A stretch of 62,240 nucleotides of DNA from assembly GCF_035690525.1 (NCBI RefSeq), contig NZ_DASSKM010000110.1:1-62240 (forward strand). The letters run 5' to 3'. Origin of the DNA: Salinisphaera sp035690525. Its GTDB lineage: Bacteria; Pseudomonadota; Gammaproteobacteria; Nevskiales; Salinisphaeraceae. Positions 35,018-44,000 of this stretch are shown here, in pieces (position 1 is the first letter of the stretch; each line of letters opens with the position of its first letter). The position numbers and the translations under genes were made by a program. Below the pieces are notes generated by a model. The model worked only from the letters and a program-made list of their open reading frames with translations. It was not told the DNA's origin and searched no databases.

Positions 35018-36691
35018 TCAGCCGGCCGCGCGTGAAATCATGTCCGCGGCGTGCGCGCGGGTCTGCTCGGTCAACTCGACGCCGCCCAGCATGCGCGCGA
35101 GTTCCTCTATGCGGTCGTCCCGATCGAGTGTGTCGATACGGGTCGTCGTGCGGCCGTTCTTTACCTGCTTGGCCACATGCAGATGATGCTGCGCCTGGGC
35201 GGCGACCTGGGGTAGATGCGTCACGCACAGCGATTGCCCACTCGCCCCGAGCGCGCGCAGCTGACGGCCGACGATCTCGGCCACGCCGCCACCGATGCCC
35301 GTGTCCACTTCGTCGAAAACGAGCGTCGGCACGCGGGTTCGAGCCGTCGCGATCACTTCGATCGCCAGACTGATGCGCGAGAGTTCGCCGCCGGAGGCCA
35401 CGCGATCGAGCGGCCGCGCGCTTTGCCCCGGGTTAGCCGCGATCAGGAGTTCGATATGGTCGGTCCCGGTGGCCGAAATACGTTCTGTCGCCTCGGGGCG
35501 TACCCGAACGCTGAACTCGCCCTCGGGCATGCCCAGCGAGCGAATGACCCGGGTGATCGCGTCGCCCAGCGGTATGGCGGCCGTTCGACGCGCTTCGCTG
35601 AGCGCTCGCGCCGCATCGAGATACGCCGCCCGTTGTGCGCGCTCGTCGGCGTGCAGTTGCGCAAGTTTTTCGTCGGCGCCTTCCAGTTCGGCGAGCTCGG
35701 CGGCAAGCCGCTCGGCCAATTCGCTAAGTTCCTCCGGCGCGACATGATGCTTGCGCGCCACGTCGCGAATGCTGCCGAGTCGATTCTCGACTTCGGTGAA
35801 TCGCTCCGGATCGATGTCCAGGGCGTCGACGTGGCGCCGCAGCGTATCGGCCGCTTCCTGGGCCTGGATCAGCGCATGACCGACCAGCTCGGCAATCGGT
35901 TCGAAGCCGGCGTCGATGGTTGCGAGTTCGGTGATCAAGCGCTCGACCGCGCCCAGCCGATCGGTCGCGGCGCCTTCCTCGGCCTCGTACAGTAGGCCGA
36001 GAGCGCGCTGGCCGTCGCCGATCAGGCGTTCCGCGCTCGCCAGTCTTTTATGTTCGGCTTCAAGTGCTTCGATTTCGCCCGTTTGCAGGCCCAGCGCTTC
36101 GAGTTCATCGACTTGATAGCGCAGCAGATCGAGCCGCGATTCGCCGCGGCTGTCGCGCTGTTCGATGCGCTCGATGGCGCGGCGCGTGGCGCGCAGGCGG
36201 GTGGCGGCGTCCGCGACCGCGGCCAGCGCGGTTTCGTGTTCGCCGTACTGGTCGAGCAGGGCGCGCTGGGTGTCGCGCTTTAGCAGCGACTGATGGGCAT
36301 GCTGGCCGTGGATATCGACCAGACATTCGCCCAGCGAGCGCAACTCGCGAACCGGCATCGGCGTGCCGTTAATCCAGCCGCGGCTGCGTCCTTCCCGTGC
36401 CACGACGCGGCGAATCACACATTCCTCGTCGGCGTCCAGTTCGTGATCGGCCAGCCAAGCGGTGGCGGCCGGCGCGTCAGCCAGCGTAAAACGCGCGGTG
36501 ATGTCGGTGCGATCGGCGCCCTCACGCACGGCGGCGCCGTCGGCCCGGTCGCCCAGGATCAGGCTCAACGCATCCACGAGGATCGATTTACCGGCTCCGG
36601 TCTCGCCGGACAGTACGGTCATGCCGGCGCCGAACTCGACCGCCAGGCGGTCGATGATGGCGAAGTTGCGGATCGTAATTTCTGCCAGCAT
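35018..36691 (-). CDS. recN: DNA repair protein RecN
   Basis: 557 residues. SMC-like ATPase: N-terminal Walker A LSGETGAGKSILVDALSLIL, long coiled-coil region (about 150-370), then the ABC signature VASGGELSRISLA and Walker B VPTLVFDEVDTGIGGGVAE. It acts in double-strand break repair and bridges DNA ends. A perfect LexA-type palindrome 38 bp upstream indicates SOS control, as in E. coli. Confidence 0.97.
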   Translation of the reverse strand: MLAEITIRNFAIIDRLAVEFGAGMTVLSGETGAGKSILVDALSLILGDRADGAAVREGADRTDITARFTLADAPAATAWLADHELDADEECVIRRVVAREGRSRGWINGTPMPVRELRSLGECLVDIHGQHAHQSLLKRDTQRALLDQYGEHETALAAVADAATRLRATRRAIERIEQRDSRGESRLDLLRYQVDELEALGLQTGEIEALEAEHKRLASAERLIGDGQRALGLLYEAEEGAATDRLGAVERLITELATIDAGFEPIAELVGHALIQAQEAADTLRRHVDALDIDPERFTEVENRLGSIRDVARKHHVAPEELSELAERLAAELAELEGADEKLAQLHADERAQRAAYLDAARALSEARRTAAIPLGDAITRVIRSLGMPEGEFSVRVRPEATERISATGTDHIELLIAANPGQSARPLDRVASGGELSRISLAIEVIATARTRVPTLVFDEVDTGIGGGVAEIVGRQLRALGASGQSLCVTHLPQVAAQAQHHLHVAKQVKNGRTTTRIDTLDRDDRIEELARMLGGVELTEQTRAHAADMISRAAG

Positions 36692-36726
36692 CGTATATTC
36701 CGATTCGGCGTCGTCATCGACGCCAT

Positions 36727-36748
36727 ATACTGTATTTAAATACAGTAT
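36727..36748. promoter_or_regulatory. LexA (SOS) box upstream of recN
   Basis: ATACTGTATTTAAATACAGTAT is a perfect palindrome of 22 bases; its core CTGTATTTAAATACAG (36730-36745) matches the gammaproteobacterial LexA consensus CTG-N10-CAG. It lies before recN on the minus strand and touches the end of nadK (stop codon at 36748), whose transcript runs the same way. Confidence 0.9.
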
Positions 36749-37641
36749 CAGACTCGAGGTACCTGCTGACCCCGTCCCCAGTGCAGCTTGTTGCGCAGAA
36801 TATTGAAGTAGTCGTAGCCCGGCGGGTGGATCAGGTGCAAGTCGTGCGGCGCCCGGGCCACGATCAGGCTGTCGCCGGCGCCCAGGCCCTGGCTGACCTG
36901 GCCGTCGCTGGTGAACAGCGCGCCGTCTTCCAGGCTACGGGCGATACGAATCTCGATCTCGTGATCCGCGTCGACGATCAGCGGCCGGTCGGAGAGCGTA
37001 TGCGGGCAAATCGGCACCAGCGCGAGCGCGTTCAGGCCGGGATGCAGCACCGGCCCGCCGCCGGACAGCGCATACGCGGTCGAGCCGGTCGGCGTCGCGA
37101 TCACCATGCCGTCGGCGCGATGATGGCTGATGAAGTCGCCGTTCATGTAGGTGTCGAAGTCGAGTACGCGCGCGAAAGCCTGATTGCGTACCACACATTC
37201 GTTGATCGCCAGGACCCCGTCCTCGGCCACCTCGGCGCCGACCGGCTTGAGCCGCGCGGTGATCATGAGCCGGGCTTCGGCGATGTAATGGCCGGCGAAC
37301 ACCTCGTCGAGCGTGGTTTTCATGTCGTCCGGCAGTACGTCGACCATGAAGCCCAGCCGGCCGAGATTGATGCCGAGTAGCGGCACGCCGTGCGCGGCGA
37401 CCGCGCGCCCGGCGTCGAGCAGGGTGCCGTCGCCGCCGACGACCACGACCAGATCGCTGGCCGCGCCGAGTTCATCGCGCGGGCAGGAGATCACGCCGTA
37501 CTCGCCGGCGTGGTGCGAGTCGTCGATTAATACGCGCTTGCCGCGGTCCAGCAGATCGGCGGTCAGCGCGTATAGCGTGCGCATGACGCCTGTGTCGTCG
37601 CGTTTGGCGAAGATGCCGATGGTGGAGAAGGCGGTGCCCAT
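36748..37641 (-). CDS. nadK: NAD kinase
   Basis: 297 residues. Starts MGTAFSTIGIFAKRDDTG; the NAD/ATP-grasp motif VVVVGGDGTLLDAGR (about 65-79) and the substrate segment SHHRADGMVIATPTGSTAYA are intact. It makes NADP from NAD. It is divergent from grpE and upstream of recN on the same strand, a standard order. Confidence 0.96.
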   Translation of the reverse strand: MGTAFSTIGIFAKRDDTGVMRTLYALTADLLDRGKRVLIDDSHHAGEYGVISCPRDELGAASDLVVVVGGDGTLLDAGRAVAAHGVPLLGINLGRLGFMVDVLPDDMKTTLDEVFAGHYIAEARLMITARLKPVGAEVAEDGVLAINECVVRNQAFARVLDFDTYMNGDFISHHRADGMVIATPTGSTAYALSGGGPVLHPGLNALALVPICPHTLSDRPLIVDADHEIEIRIARSLEDGALFTSDGQVSQGLGAGDSLIVARAPHDLHLIHPPGYDYFNILRNKLHWGRGQQVPRV

Positions 37642-37761
37642 CGAGGCCGTTTCCGTGGCCGGGTGATGAACCTAAGCATTCACAGGTTGGATGACAATTT
37701 CAACGCGTTGGCGCGCCGGTCGTGCAGGGAAGCCGCGTCGCGCCGAAAGATACGGCGGCGT

Positions 37762-37788
37762 CTTGAAATACCGGCGTCCAACCCAATT
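37762..37788 (+). promoter_or_regulatory. Sigma-32-like heat-shock promoter of grpE
   Basis: CTTGAAA (37762-37768), a 13-bp spacer and CCCAATT (37782-37788) match the sigma-32 pattern CTTGAAA-N11-15-CCCCATNT with one change in the -10. It lies 85 bp before the grpE ATG. Confidence 0.65.
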
Positions 37789-37872
37789 CTCGGGCTCAGT
37801 TGGCGCCGCGACCGATTTACCGGGCGGCGCTCGGTCAATCGATTACCTGCAATTTGGAAGTGGGGATTTGCA

Positions 37873-38499
37873 ATGAGTCAGCACGACGAACGCCAGACGC
37901 CGCACGGCGAGCAGGATTCTGCCGCCGCGAACACGCCACAGCCGGATATCGAGAGCGTCCAGAACCGCAGCGATGACGACGTCGATGCGGGCGAGGCGAG
38001 CGTCGACAGCGTGGCGAGCACGGATGAATTGCTCGCCGAACTCGAACAGGCCCGGGGAGAAGTCGAGCAGTATCGCGATCAGGCGATCCGGGCCCGGGCC
38101 GAAATGGAAAACGTGCGTAAGCGCGCCCAGCGCGACGTCGAGTCGGCCCGCAAGTTCGCGATCGAGAAATTCGCCACCGAACTGCTCGGCGTGCGCGACA
38201 GCCTCGAGCTGGGCCTGCAGGCGGCCGCGGACAATCACGGCGATTTCGACAAGCTCAAGGAAGGCATGGAGATGACGCATCGCATGCTGGCCTCTGGCAT
38301 GGAGAAAGTCGGCATCGAGGCGATCAATCCCGAGGGCGAGACCTTCAACCCGGATTATCACGAAGCCGTATCGACGCAGCCGACGGACGAGCTGGCCCCG
38401 AACACGGTGGCGTCGGTGATGCAGAAGGGCTACACACTCAACGGCCGCGTGCTGCGGGCCGCCATGGTGGTCGTCGCCAAACCGGCCGGAGACGGCTGA
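37873..38499 (+). CDS. grpE: Nucleotide exchange factor GrpE
   Basis: 208 residues from the ATG at 37873. An acidic disordered N-terminus (about 1-50), a coiled coil (LLAELEQARGEVEQYRDQAI onward) and the C-terminal head NPEGETFNPDYHEAVSTQP...VMQKGYTLNGRVLRAA. It releases ADP from DnaK. A sigma-32-like promoter precedes it, and dnaK follows with its own promoter. Confidence 0.96.
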   Translation: MSQHDERQTPHGEQDSAAANTPQPDIESVQNRSDDDVDAGEASVDSVASTDELLAELEQARGEVEQYRDQAIRARAEMENVRKRAQRDVESARKFAIEKFATELLGVRDSLELGLQAAADNHGDFDKLKEGMEMTHRMLASGMEKVGIEAINPEGETFNPDYHEAVSTQPTDELAPNTVASVMQKGYTLNGRVLRAAMVVVAKPAGDG

Positions 38500-38515
38500 A
38501 AAGCGGCGCGTCCTG

Positions 38516-38544
38516 CTTGAAAAGGCAGAGAGATCGCCCCAAAT
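38516..38544 (+). promoter_or_regulatory. Sigma-32-like heat-shock promoter of dnaK
   Basis: CTTGAAA (38516-38522), a 14-bp spacer and CCCCAAAT (38537-38544) closely fit the heat-shock consensus. It starts 17 bp after the grpE stop and lies 70 bp before the dnaK start. Confidence 0.8.
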
Positions 38545-38613
38545 CGATTGTCATGTAACGTTTCGAGCCGCTGCCGACGCAGCGTAGATTGAAGAATCAA
38601 GAGGGATTAAGAC

Positions 38614-40557
38614 ATGGGCAAGATCATCGGTATCGACCTTGGCACCACCAACTCTTGCGTTGCGGTGCTGGAAGGCGACAGCCCGAAAGTCATCGAAAAC
38701 GCCGAAGGCGAACGCACGACCCCGAGTGTCGTCGCTTTCACCGACGACAATGAAACGTTGGTCGGCCGCCCGGCCAAGCGTCAGGCGGTGACCAATCCGA
38801 CCAACACGCTGTATGCGATCAAGCGCCTGATCGGCCGTACCTTCGAGGACCCGACCACGCAGAAGGACATCGAGTCCGTGCCGTACCAGATCGTCAAGGC
38901 CGATAACGGCGACGCCTGGGTGCAGGTGGCCGACCAGAAGATGGCGCCGCCGGAAATCTCGGCCAAGGTGCTGCAGAAGATGAAGGCCACGGCGGAGGAT
39001 TATCTCGGCGAGTCGGTCACCGAAGCGGTGATCACCGTGCCGGCCTATTTCAACGACAGCCAGCGTCAGGCGACCAAGGACGCCGGCCGCATCGCCGGTT
39101 TGGATGTCAAGCGCATCATCAACGAGCCGACCGCGGCAGCGCTGGCCTATGGCATGGACAAAAAGGGCGGCGACAAGAAGATCGCGGTCTACGATTTGGG
39201 CGGCGGCACGTTCGATATCTCGATTATCGAAGTAGCGGTGGTCGATGGCGAGCACCAGTTCGAGGTGCACGCCACCAACGGCGACACCTTCCTCGGCGGC
39301 GAGGATTTCGACAACAAGATCATCGATTACATCGCTGATGAGTTCGAAAAGGAGCAAGGCGTTGACTTGCGCCGCGACAAGCTGGCCCTGCAGCGCCTGA
39401 AGGAAGCGGCCGAGAAAGCCAAGATCGAACTGTCCTCGACCCAGCAGACCGAGGTCAACCTGCCGTATGTCACGGCCGATCAGTCCGGCCCCAAGCATCT
39501 CAACATGAAGATCACCCGGGCCAAGCTGGAATCGTTGGTCGAGGATCTGGTCGCCCGCACGATCGATCCGTGCCGCACCGCGCTCAAGGACGCGGGCATG
39601 AAGGCCTCGGATATCGACGACGTGATCCTGGTCGGCGGCCAGACCCGCATGCCGGCCGTGCAGGAAGCGGTGAAAAGCTTCTTCGGCAAGGACGCGCGTA
39701 AGGACGTCAATCCGGATGAGGCCGTGGCCGTCGGTGCCGCCATCCAGGGTTCGGTTCTGTCGGGCGACACCAAGGACGTGCTGCTGTTGGACGTCACGCC
39801 ATTGAGCCTCGGTATCGAGACGCTCGGCGGCAAGATGACCAAGCTGATCGAGAAGAACACCACGATTCCGACCCGCAAGTCGGAAACCTTTTCGACCGCC
39901 GAGGACAACCAGCCGGCCGTGACCGTGCATGTGCTCCAGGGCGAGCGCGAGCAGTCGAGCGCCAACAAGTCGCTGGGCCGTTTCGATTTGTCGGATATCC
40001 CGCCGGCGCCGCGCGGCACGCCACAGATCGAGGTCACCTTCGACATCGACGCCAACGGCATCCTGAACGTCTCGGCCAAGGACAAGGCCACCGGCAAGGA
40101 GCAGTCGATCCAAATTCGCGCCTCTTCCGGTCTGTCCGACGACGAGATCGAGAAGATGGTCAAGGACGCCGAGGCGCACGCCGAGGAAGACGCCAAGTTC
40201 AACGAGCTGATCTCGGCGCGTAATCAGGCCGATGGCCTGATCCACGGCATCGAGAAGGCCATGCGCGATCTCGGCGATAAAGTCTCGGACGATGAAAAGA
40301 AGCCGGTCGACGACGCCATCGCCGAATTGCGCACCGCGCTTGAAGGCGACGACAAGGACGATATCGAGGCCAAAACGCAGAAGCTGTCGGAGGCCTCGGC
40401 GCCGATCATGGAAAAAGCCTACAGCCAGGGCGACGAGCAGGCTCAAGGTGGCACCCAGAGCCAACAGAGCAGCTCGGCCAACTCCGACGACGATGTGGTC
40501 GATGCCGACTTCGAGGAAGTCAACGACGACGACAAGAAGTCCGGCACCAACTCGTAA
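38614..40557 (+). CDS. dnaK: Molecular chaperone DnaK (Hsp70)
   Basis: 647 residues. Nucleotide-binding domain with GIDLGTTNSCVAV (residues 5-17), GGGTFDISI and VGGQTRMP; linker VLLLDVTPLSLGIE; substrate-binding domain and helical lid; acidic C-terminal tail DDDVVDADFEEVNDDD. An AGAGGGA ribosome binding site precedes the ATG. It works with GrpE and DnaJ, both in this window. Confidence 0.98.
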   Translation: MGKIIGIDLGTTNSCVAVLEGDSPKVIENAEGERTTPSVVAFTDDNETLVGRPAKRQAVTNPTNTLYAIKRLIGRTFEDPTTQKDIESVPYQIVKADNGDAWVQVADQKMAPPEISAKVLQKMKATAEDYLGESVTEAVITVPAYFNDSQRQATKDAGRIAGLDVKRIINEPTAAALAYGMDKKGGDKKIAVYDLGGGTFDISIIEVAVVDGEHQFEVHATNGDTFLGGEDFDNKIIDYIADEFEKEQGVDLRRDKLALQRLKEAAEKAKIELSSTQQTEVNLPYVTADQSGPKHLNMKITRAKLESLVEDLVARTIDPCRTALKDAGMKASDIDDVILVGGQTRMPAVQEAVKSFFGKDARKDVNPDEAVAVGAAIQGSVLSGDTKDVLLLDVTPLSLGIETLGGKMTKLIEKNTTIPTRKSETFSTAEDNQPAVTVHVLQGEREQSSANKSLGRFDLSDIPPAPRGTPQIEVTFDIDANGILNVSAKDKATGKEQSIQIRASSGLSDDEIEKMVKDAEAHAEEDAKFNELISARNQADGLIHGIEKAMRDLGDKVSDDEKKPVDDAIAELRTALEGDDKDDIEAKTQKLSEASAPIMEKAYSQGDEQAQGGTQSQQSSSANSDDDVVDADFEEVNDDDKKSGTNS

Positions 40558-40590
40558 CGCCCGGCGGGTATAGCCACTCGCCGGCCACGC

Positions 40591-40626
40591 GCCGGGGTAG
40601 CGTCGCTCGCTGCCCCGGCATTTTTT
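40591..40626 (+). terminator. Rho-independent terminator after dnaK
   Basis: GCCGGGG-TAGCG-tcgct-CGCTG-CCCCGGC, a long stem with one G-T-type mismatch, then ATTTTTT. It separates dnaK from dnaJ, so dnaJ needs its own promoter or read-through. Confidence 0.85.
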
Positions 40627-40652
40627 GATTCAACGCAGGTAAAGATGGCTGA

Positions 40653-40795
40653 TTATTAACCCTGCACCAAACAGCTGAAACGTTAGCTGTTTTCAACGCG
40701 GCCGATGGCCGCGGCGAGGTCGCGGACGTCGGCGGCCGCGCGCATGAAATCGCGCTGCTTCGCGTATTTCGTCACTAAATTAATAATCAGGGATC
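40653..40795. repeat. Dispersed palindromic repeat, copy B (most complete)
   Basis: From left: TATTAACCCTGCACC, the hairpin AAACAGCTGAAACGTTAGCTGTTT, then a 21-bp block at 40698-40718 identical to copy A, then GCATGAAATCGC...CTTCGCGTATTTCGTC...AATTAATAATCAGGG shared with copy C. It lies in the dnaK-dnaJ gap, 14 bp before the dnaJ start. A dnaJ promoter is not obvious within it. Confidence 0.7.
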
Positions 40796-40808
40796 TTGGA
40801 CAACGACC

Positions 40809-41942
40809 ATGGCAAAACGCGACTACTACGAGGTTTTGGGTGTTTCGAAAAGCGCCTCGAAGGACGAGATCAAGAAGGCCTACCGCCGCCTGGCCATGAA
40901 GAACCACCCCGACCGCAACCCGGGGGACGAAGCGGCCGAGGCGCGTTTCAAGGAGGCTTCGGAAGCCTACGAGGTGTTGTCCGACGATCAGAAGAAGGCC
41001 GCCTACGACCAGTTCGGTCATGCCGGGCTCGGCGGCGCGGCCGGCGGCGGATTCGGCGGCGCGGGCGCCGGCGGGTTCGGCGATATCTTCGGCGATATCT
41101 TCTCCGACATCTTCGGTGGCGGCATGGGCGGGTCCCGCCAGCGCGCGGCCCGCGGCGCCGATCTGCGCTACGACCTGGACCTGGACCTGGAAACCGCGAT
41201 CGACGGCGACACGGTGGAGGTCCGTATTCCCACGCTGGAGCAGTGCGAGGCCTGCGGCGGCGACGGCGCGGAAGCCGGCTCGCCGGTGGATACCTGCGAC
41301 ACCTGCAAGGGCAACGGCCAAGTGCGTATCCAGCAGGGCTTTCTGTCGATCCAGCAGACTTGCCCGGACTGTCAGGGGTCGGGCAAGAAGGTTCGTAATC
41401 CTTGCAAGAAATGCCACGGCGACGGCCGCGTGCAGTCGTCCAAGACGCTGTCGGTGAAAGTCCCGCCGGGCGTGGACAACGGCGATCGCATTCGTTTGTC
41501 CGGCGAGGGCGAAGCCGGCGAGATGGGCGGCCCGGCCGGCGATCTGTATGTTCAGATCAACGTCAAACCGCACGAGTTCTTCGTGCGCGACGGCAACAAT
41601 CTGCGCGCGAACATTCCGGTCGACATGATCACGGCGGCGCTCGGCGGCGAGATCGACGTGCCGACGCTCAAGGGCAAGGTCAATCTGCGGATTCCGGCCG
41701 AGACCCAGTCCGGCAAGACCTTTCGGCTGCGCGGCCAGGGCGTGCAATCGGTGCGGACCTCCGCGCCGGGCGATCTGCTGGTCAAGGTCAGCGTCGAGAC
41801 CCCGGTCAACCTCAACGCCAGGCAAAAGAAGCTGCTGGAGGAATTCCGTGCGTCGATGGAAGAAAGCGGGCGCAGTCACAGCCCAGCCACCAGCAGTTGG
41901 CTGGACAAGGCCAAACGCTTTTTCGGCGAACACCTGAGCTGA
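40809..41942 (+). CDS. dnaJ: Co-chaperone DnaJ (Hsp40)
   Basis: 377 residues. J domain with the HPD motif (NHPDRNPGD, His about 33), Gly/Phe-rich region (about 75-125, GGAAGGGFGGAGAGGFG), a four-repeat zinc finger CEACGGDG, CDTCKGNG, CPDCQGSG and CKKCHGDG (about 150-225), and the C-terminal substrate-binding domains. Stimulates DnaK. Ribosome binding site weak. dapB starts 5 bp downstream. Confidence 0.97.
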   Translation: MAKRDYYEVLGVSKSASKDEIKKAYRRLAMKNHPDRNPGDEAAEARFKEASEAYEVLSDDQKKAAYDQFGHAGLGGAAGGGFGGAGAGGFGDIFGDIFSDIFGGGMGGSRQRAARGADLRYDLDLDLETAIDGDTVEVRIPTLEQCEACGGDGAEAGSPVDTCDTCKGNGQVRIQQGFLSIQQTCPDCQGSGKKVRNPCKKCHGDGRVQSSKTLSVKVPPGVDNGDRIRLSGEGEAGEMGGPAGDLYVQINVKPHEFFVRDGNNLRANIPVDMITAALGGEIDVPTLKGKVNLRIPAETQSGKTFRLRGQGVQSVRTSAPGDLLVKVSVETPVNLNARQKKLLEEFRASMEESGRSHSPATSSWLDKAKRFFGEHLS

Positions 41943-41947
41943 TTGCA

Positions 41948-42754
41948 ATGACGACGCGGGTGGCCATCAACGGCGCGGCGGGCCGCATGGGGCGCGAACT
42001 GATCGCCGCCTGCGGCAAACGCGACGATCTCGAACTGGTCGCGGCGTTCGGCTCGCCGCATAGCGAAGCGCTCGGCGCCGACACCGGCCGCATGGCGGGT
42101 ATCGCCGAGACCGGCGTCGCGCTCGCCGATTCGGCGGGGATGAGCGAGCACGACTTCGATGTGCTGGTCGATTTCTCGCTGCCCGATCCGTCAATCGCCG
42201 CGCTGGGCGTCTGTCGCGACAAGGGCGCGGCCATGGTTATCGGCACCACGGGCTATTCGCGTGAACAGCAGGGCGAAATCGATACGGCGGCCGGCGAGAT
42301 CGCCGTCGTGCAGGCGCCGAACTACAGCGCCGGCGTGAATTTATCGCTCGACCTGGTGCGCCGCGCCGCGGCCGCCCTGGGCGATGATTTCGATATCGAA
42401 ATCATCGAGGCGCATCACCGACACAAGGTGGATGCGCCATCGGGCACCGCGCTCAAGCTCGGCGAGGTGGCGGCCGGGGCAACCGGCCGGAATCTGGACG
42501 ACTGCGCGGTCTACGCACGCGAAGGCCATACCGGCGCGCGCCAGCGTAAAACCATCGGTTTTTCCACTATTCGCGGCGGCGATATCGTCGGCGAGCATAC
42601 CGTGCTGTTCGCGGGCGAGGGCGAGCGCATCGAAATTACGCACAAAGCCAGCTCGCGGCAGACGTTCGCCGGCGGAGCGATGCGCGCGGCGGTCTGGGCG
42701 GCCGAACAAGACCCCGGCCGCTACGACATGAACGACGTGCTGGGCTTGAGCTAG
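41948..42754 (+). CDS. dapB: 4-hydroxy-tetrahydrodipicolinate reductase
   Basis: 268 residues from the ATG at 41948. NAD(P)-binding GAAGRMGREL at the N-terminus and the catalytic segment EAHHRHKVDAPSGTALKL (His and Lys). It serves lysine and diaminopimelate synthesis. Aspartate semialdehyde is also the branch point to ectoine, so this step competes with the ectABC branch. Confidence 0.97.
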   Translation: MTTRVAINGAAGRMGRELIAACGKRDDLELVAAFGSPHSEALGADTGRMAGIAETGVALADSAGMSEHDFDVLVDFSLPDPSIAALGVCRDKGAAMVIGTTGYSREQQGEIDTAAGEIAVVQAPNYSAGVNLSLDLVRRAAAALGDDFDIEIIEAHHRHKVDAPSGTALKLGEVAAGATGRNLDDCAVYAREGHTGARQRKTIGFSTIRGGDIVGEHTVLFAGEGERIEITHKASSRQTFAGGAMRAAVWAAEQDPGRYDMNDVLGLS

Positions 42755-42856
42755 CGCAACAGCCCCTTGCGCGTCGCGCCGGCTGGCGGTCGGCGCGGCG
42801 AATCGATATACTCTCGCCGCCTTGCGGCCTGTGTCATTCCAGCCCTGGAGCCCTCA

Positions 42857-43996
42857 TTGCGCCCGAAAGCCGTACTTGCGCTCGAAGACGGAAGTATTTT
42901 TCGCGGCCGCGCCATCGGTGCGCGCGGTCTGACAGTCGGTGAAGTGGTGTTCAACACCGCCATGACGGGGTATCAGGAAATCCTGACCGATCCCTCCTAC
43001 CGGCAACAAATGGTCACCCTGACCTACCCGCATATCGGCAATACCGGCACCAACAGCGAAGACGTCGAATCGGCGGGCGTTCAAGCCGCCGGACTGATTA
43101 TCCGCGAAGTGCCGCGCGCGCCCAGCAACTGGCGCAACGACGACAGCCTGATCGGCTATCTCGAAGCCAACGGCATCGTCGGCATCGGCGATATCGACAC
43201 ACGTCGTCTGACGCGGCTGCTGCGAAAAAACGGCGCCCAGAACGGGGCGATCGTCGCCGGCGACGATATCGACGAAGAACAAGCAGTGATCGCCGCACGC
43301 GAATTTCCGGGTCTCAAGGGCGCCGATCTCGCGGCCGACGCCGGCACGCGCGAGTCTTATCATTGGACCGAAGGCACATGGATTGGCCCGAACGATGCCC
43401 ACGCGCCGGCCGAGCCGCGTTTCTCGGTCGCGGTCTACGATTACGGGGTCAAGTTCAATATCCTGCGTCGGCTGGTCGATTGTGGCGCGAAGGTGACGGT
43501 CGTGCCGCCGAAAGCGCCGCTCGACGACGTGCTCGGCATGGGCGTGGACGGCGTACTGCTGTCCAACGGACCGGGCGATCCCGAGCCCTGCGATTATGCG
43601 ATCGCAACCTGCCGGGAGTTGATCGAGCGCCGGTTTCCGACTTTCGGCATCTGCCTCGGCCACCAGCTCCTCGGCCTTGCCGTGGGTGGCAAGGGCCTGA
43701 AGATGAAGCTCGGCCATCACGGTGCGAACCATCCGGTGCTCGACGTGGCGACCGGCGAAGTGATGATCACCAGTCAGAATCACGGTTTTGCGATCGACGA
43801 GGCCAGTCTGCCGGACAACGTGCGGGTCACCCACCGCTCGCTTTTCGACGGCACCCTGCAGGGAATCGAGATGGTCGATGCCCCGATTTTTTCCTTTCAG
43901 GGGCACCCGGAAGCCAGCCCCGGCCCGCACGACGTCGGGCCGTTGTTCGAGCGCTTCATCAACGCCATGACTAAAAACAATTCGGTCCGCGAATGA
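42857..43996 (+). CDS. carA: Carbamoyl-phosphate synthase small subunit
   Basis: 379 residues from a TTG at 42857, chosen because a GGAG lies 6 bases upstream and the family starts at the RPKAVLALEDGSIFRGRA segment; the frame is open 30 codons upstream to an ATG without a site. Class I glutamine amidotransferase: Cys in TFGICLGHQLLG, His/Glu in FQGHPEASPGPHD. It supplies ammonia to CarB for arginine and pyrimidine synthesis. Followed by a remnant gene, not directly by carB. Confidence 0.94.
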   Translation: MRPKAVLALEDGSIFRGRAIGARGLTVGEVVFNTAMTGYQEILTDPSYRQQMVTLTYPHIGNTGTNSEDVESAGVQAAGLIIREVPRAPSNWRNDDSLIGYLEANGIVGIGDIDTRRLTRLLRKNGAQNGAIVAGDDIDEEQAVIAAREFPGLKGADLAADAGTRESYHWTEGTWIGPNDAHAPAEPRFSVAVYDYGVKFNILRRLVDCGAKVTVVPPKAPLDDVLGMGVDGVLLSNGPGDPEPCDYAIATCRELIERRFPTFGICLGHQLLGLAVGGKGLKMKLGHHGANHPVLDVATGEVMITSQNHGFAIDEASLPDNVRVTHRSLFDGTLQGIEMVDAPIFSFQGHPEASPGPHDVGPLFERFINAMTKNNSVRE

Positions 43997-44000
43997 GGCC

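Noticed and set aside
38551..40464. 637-residue open frame antisense to dnaK
   Set aside because: Long antisense frames are expected in GC-rich genes; dnaK is fully conserved on the other strand and the antisense product resembles nothing known.
42767..42856. Longer start for carA (ATG 42767)
   Set aside because: No ribosome binding site and no family similarity; TTG 42857 has GGAG and fits the normal length.
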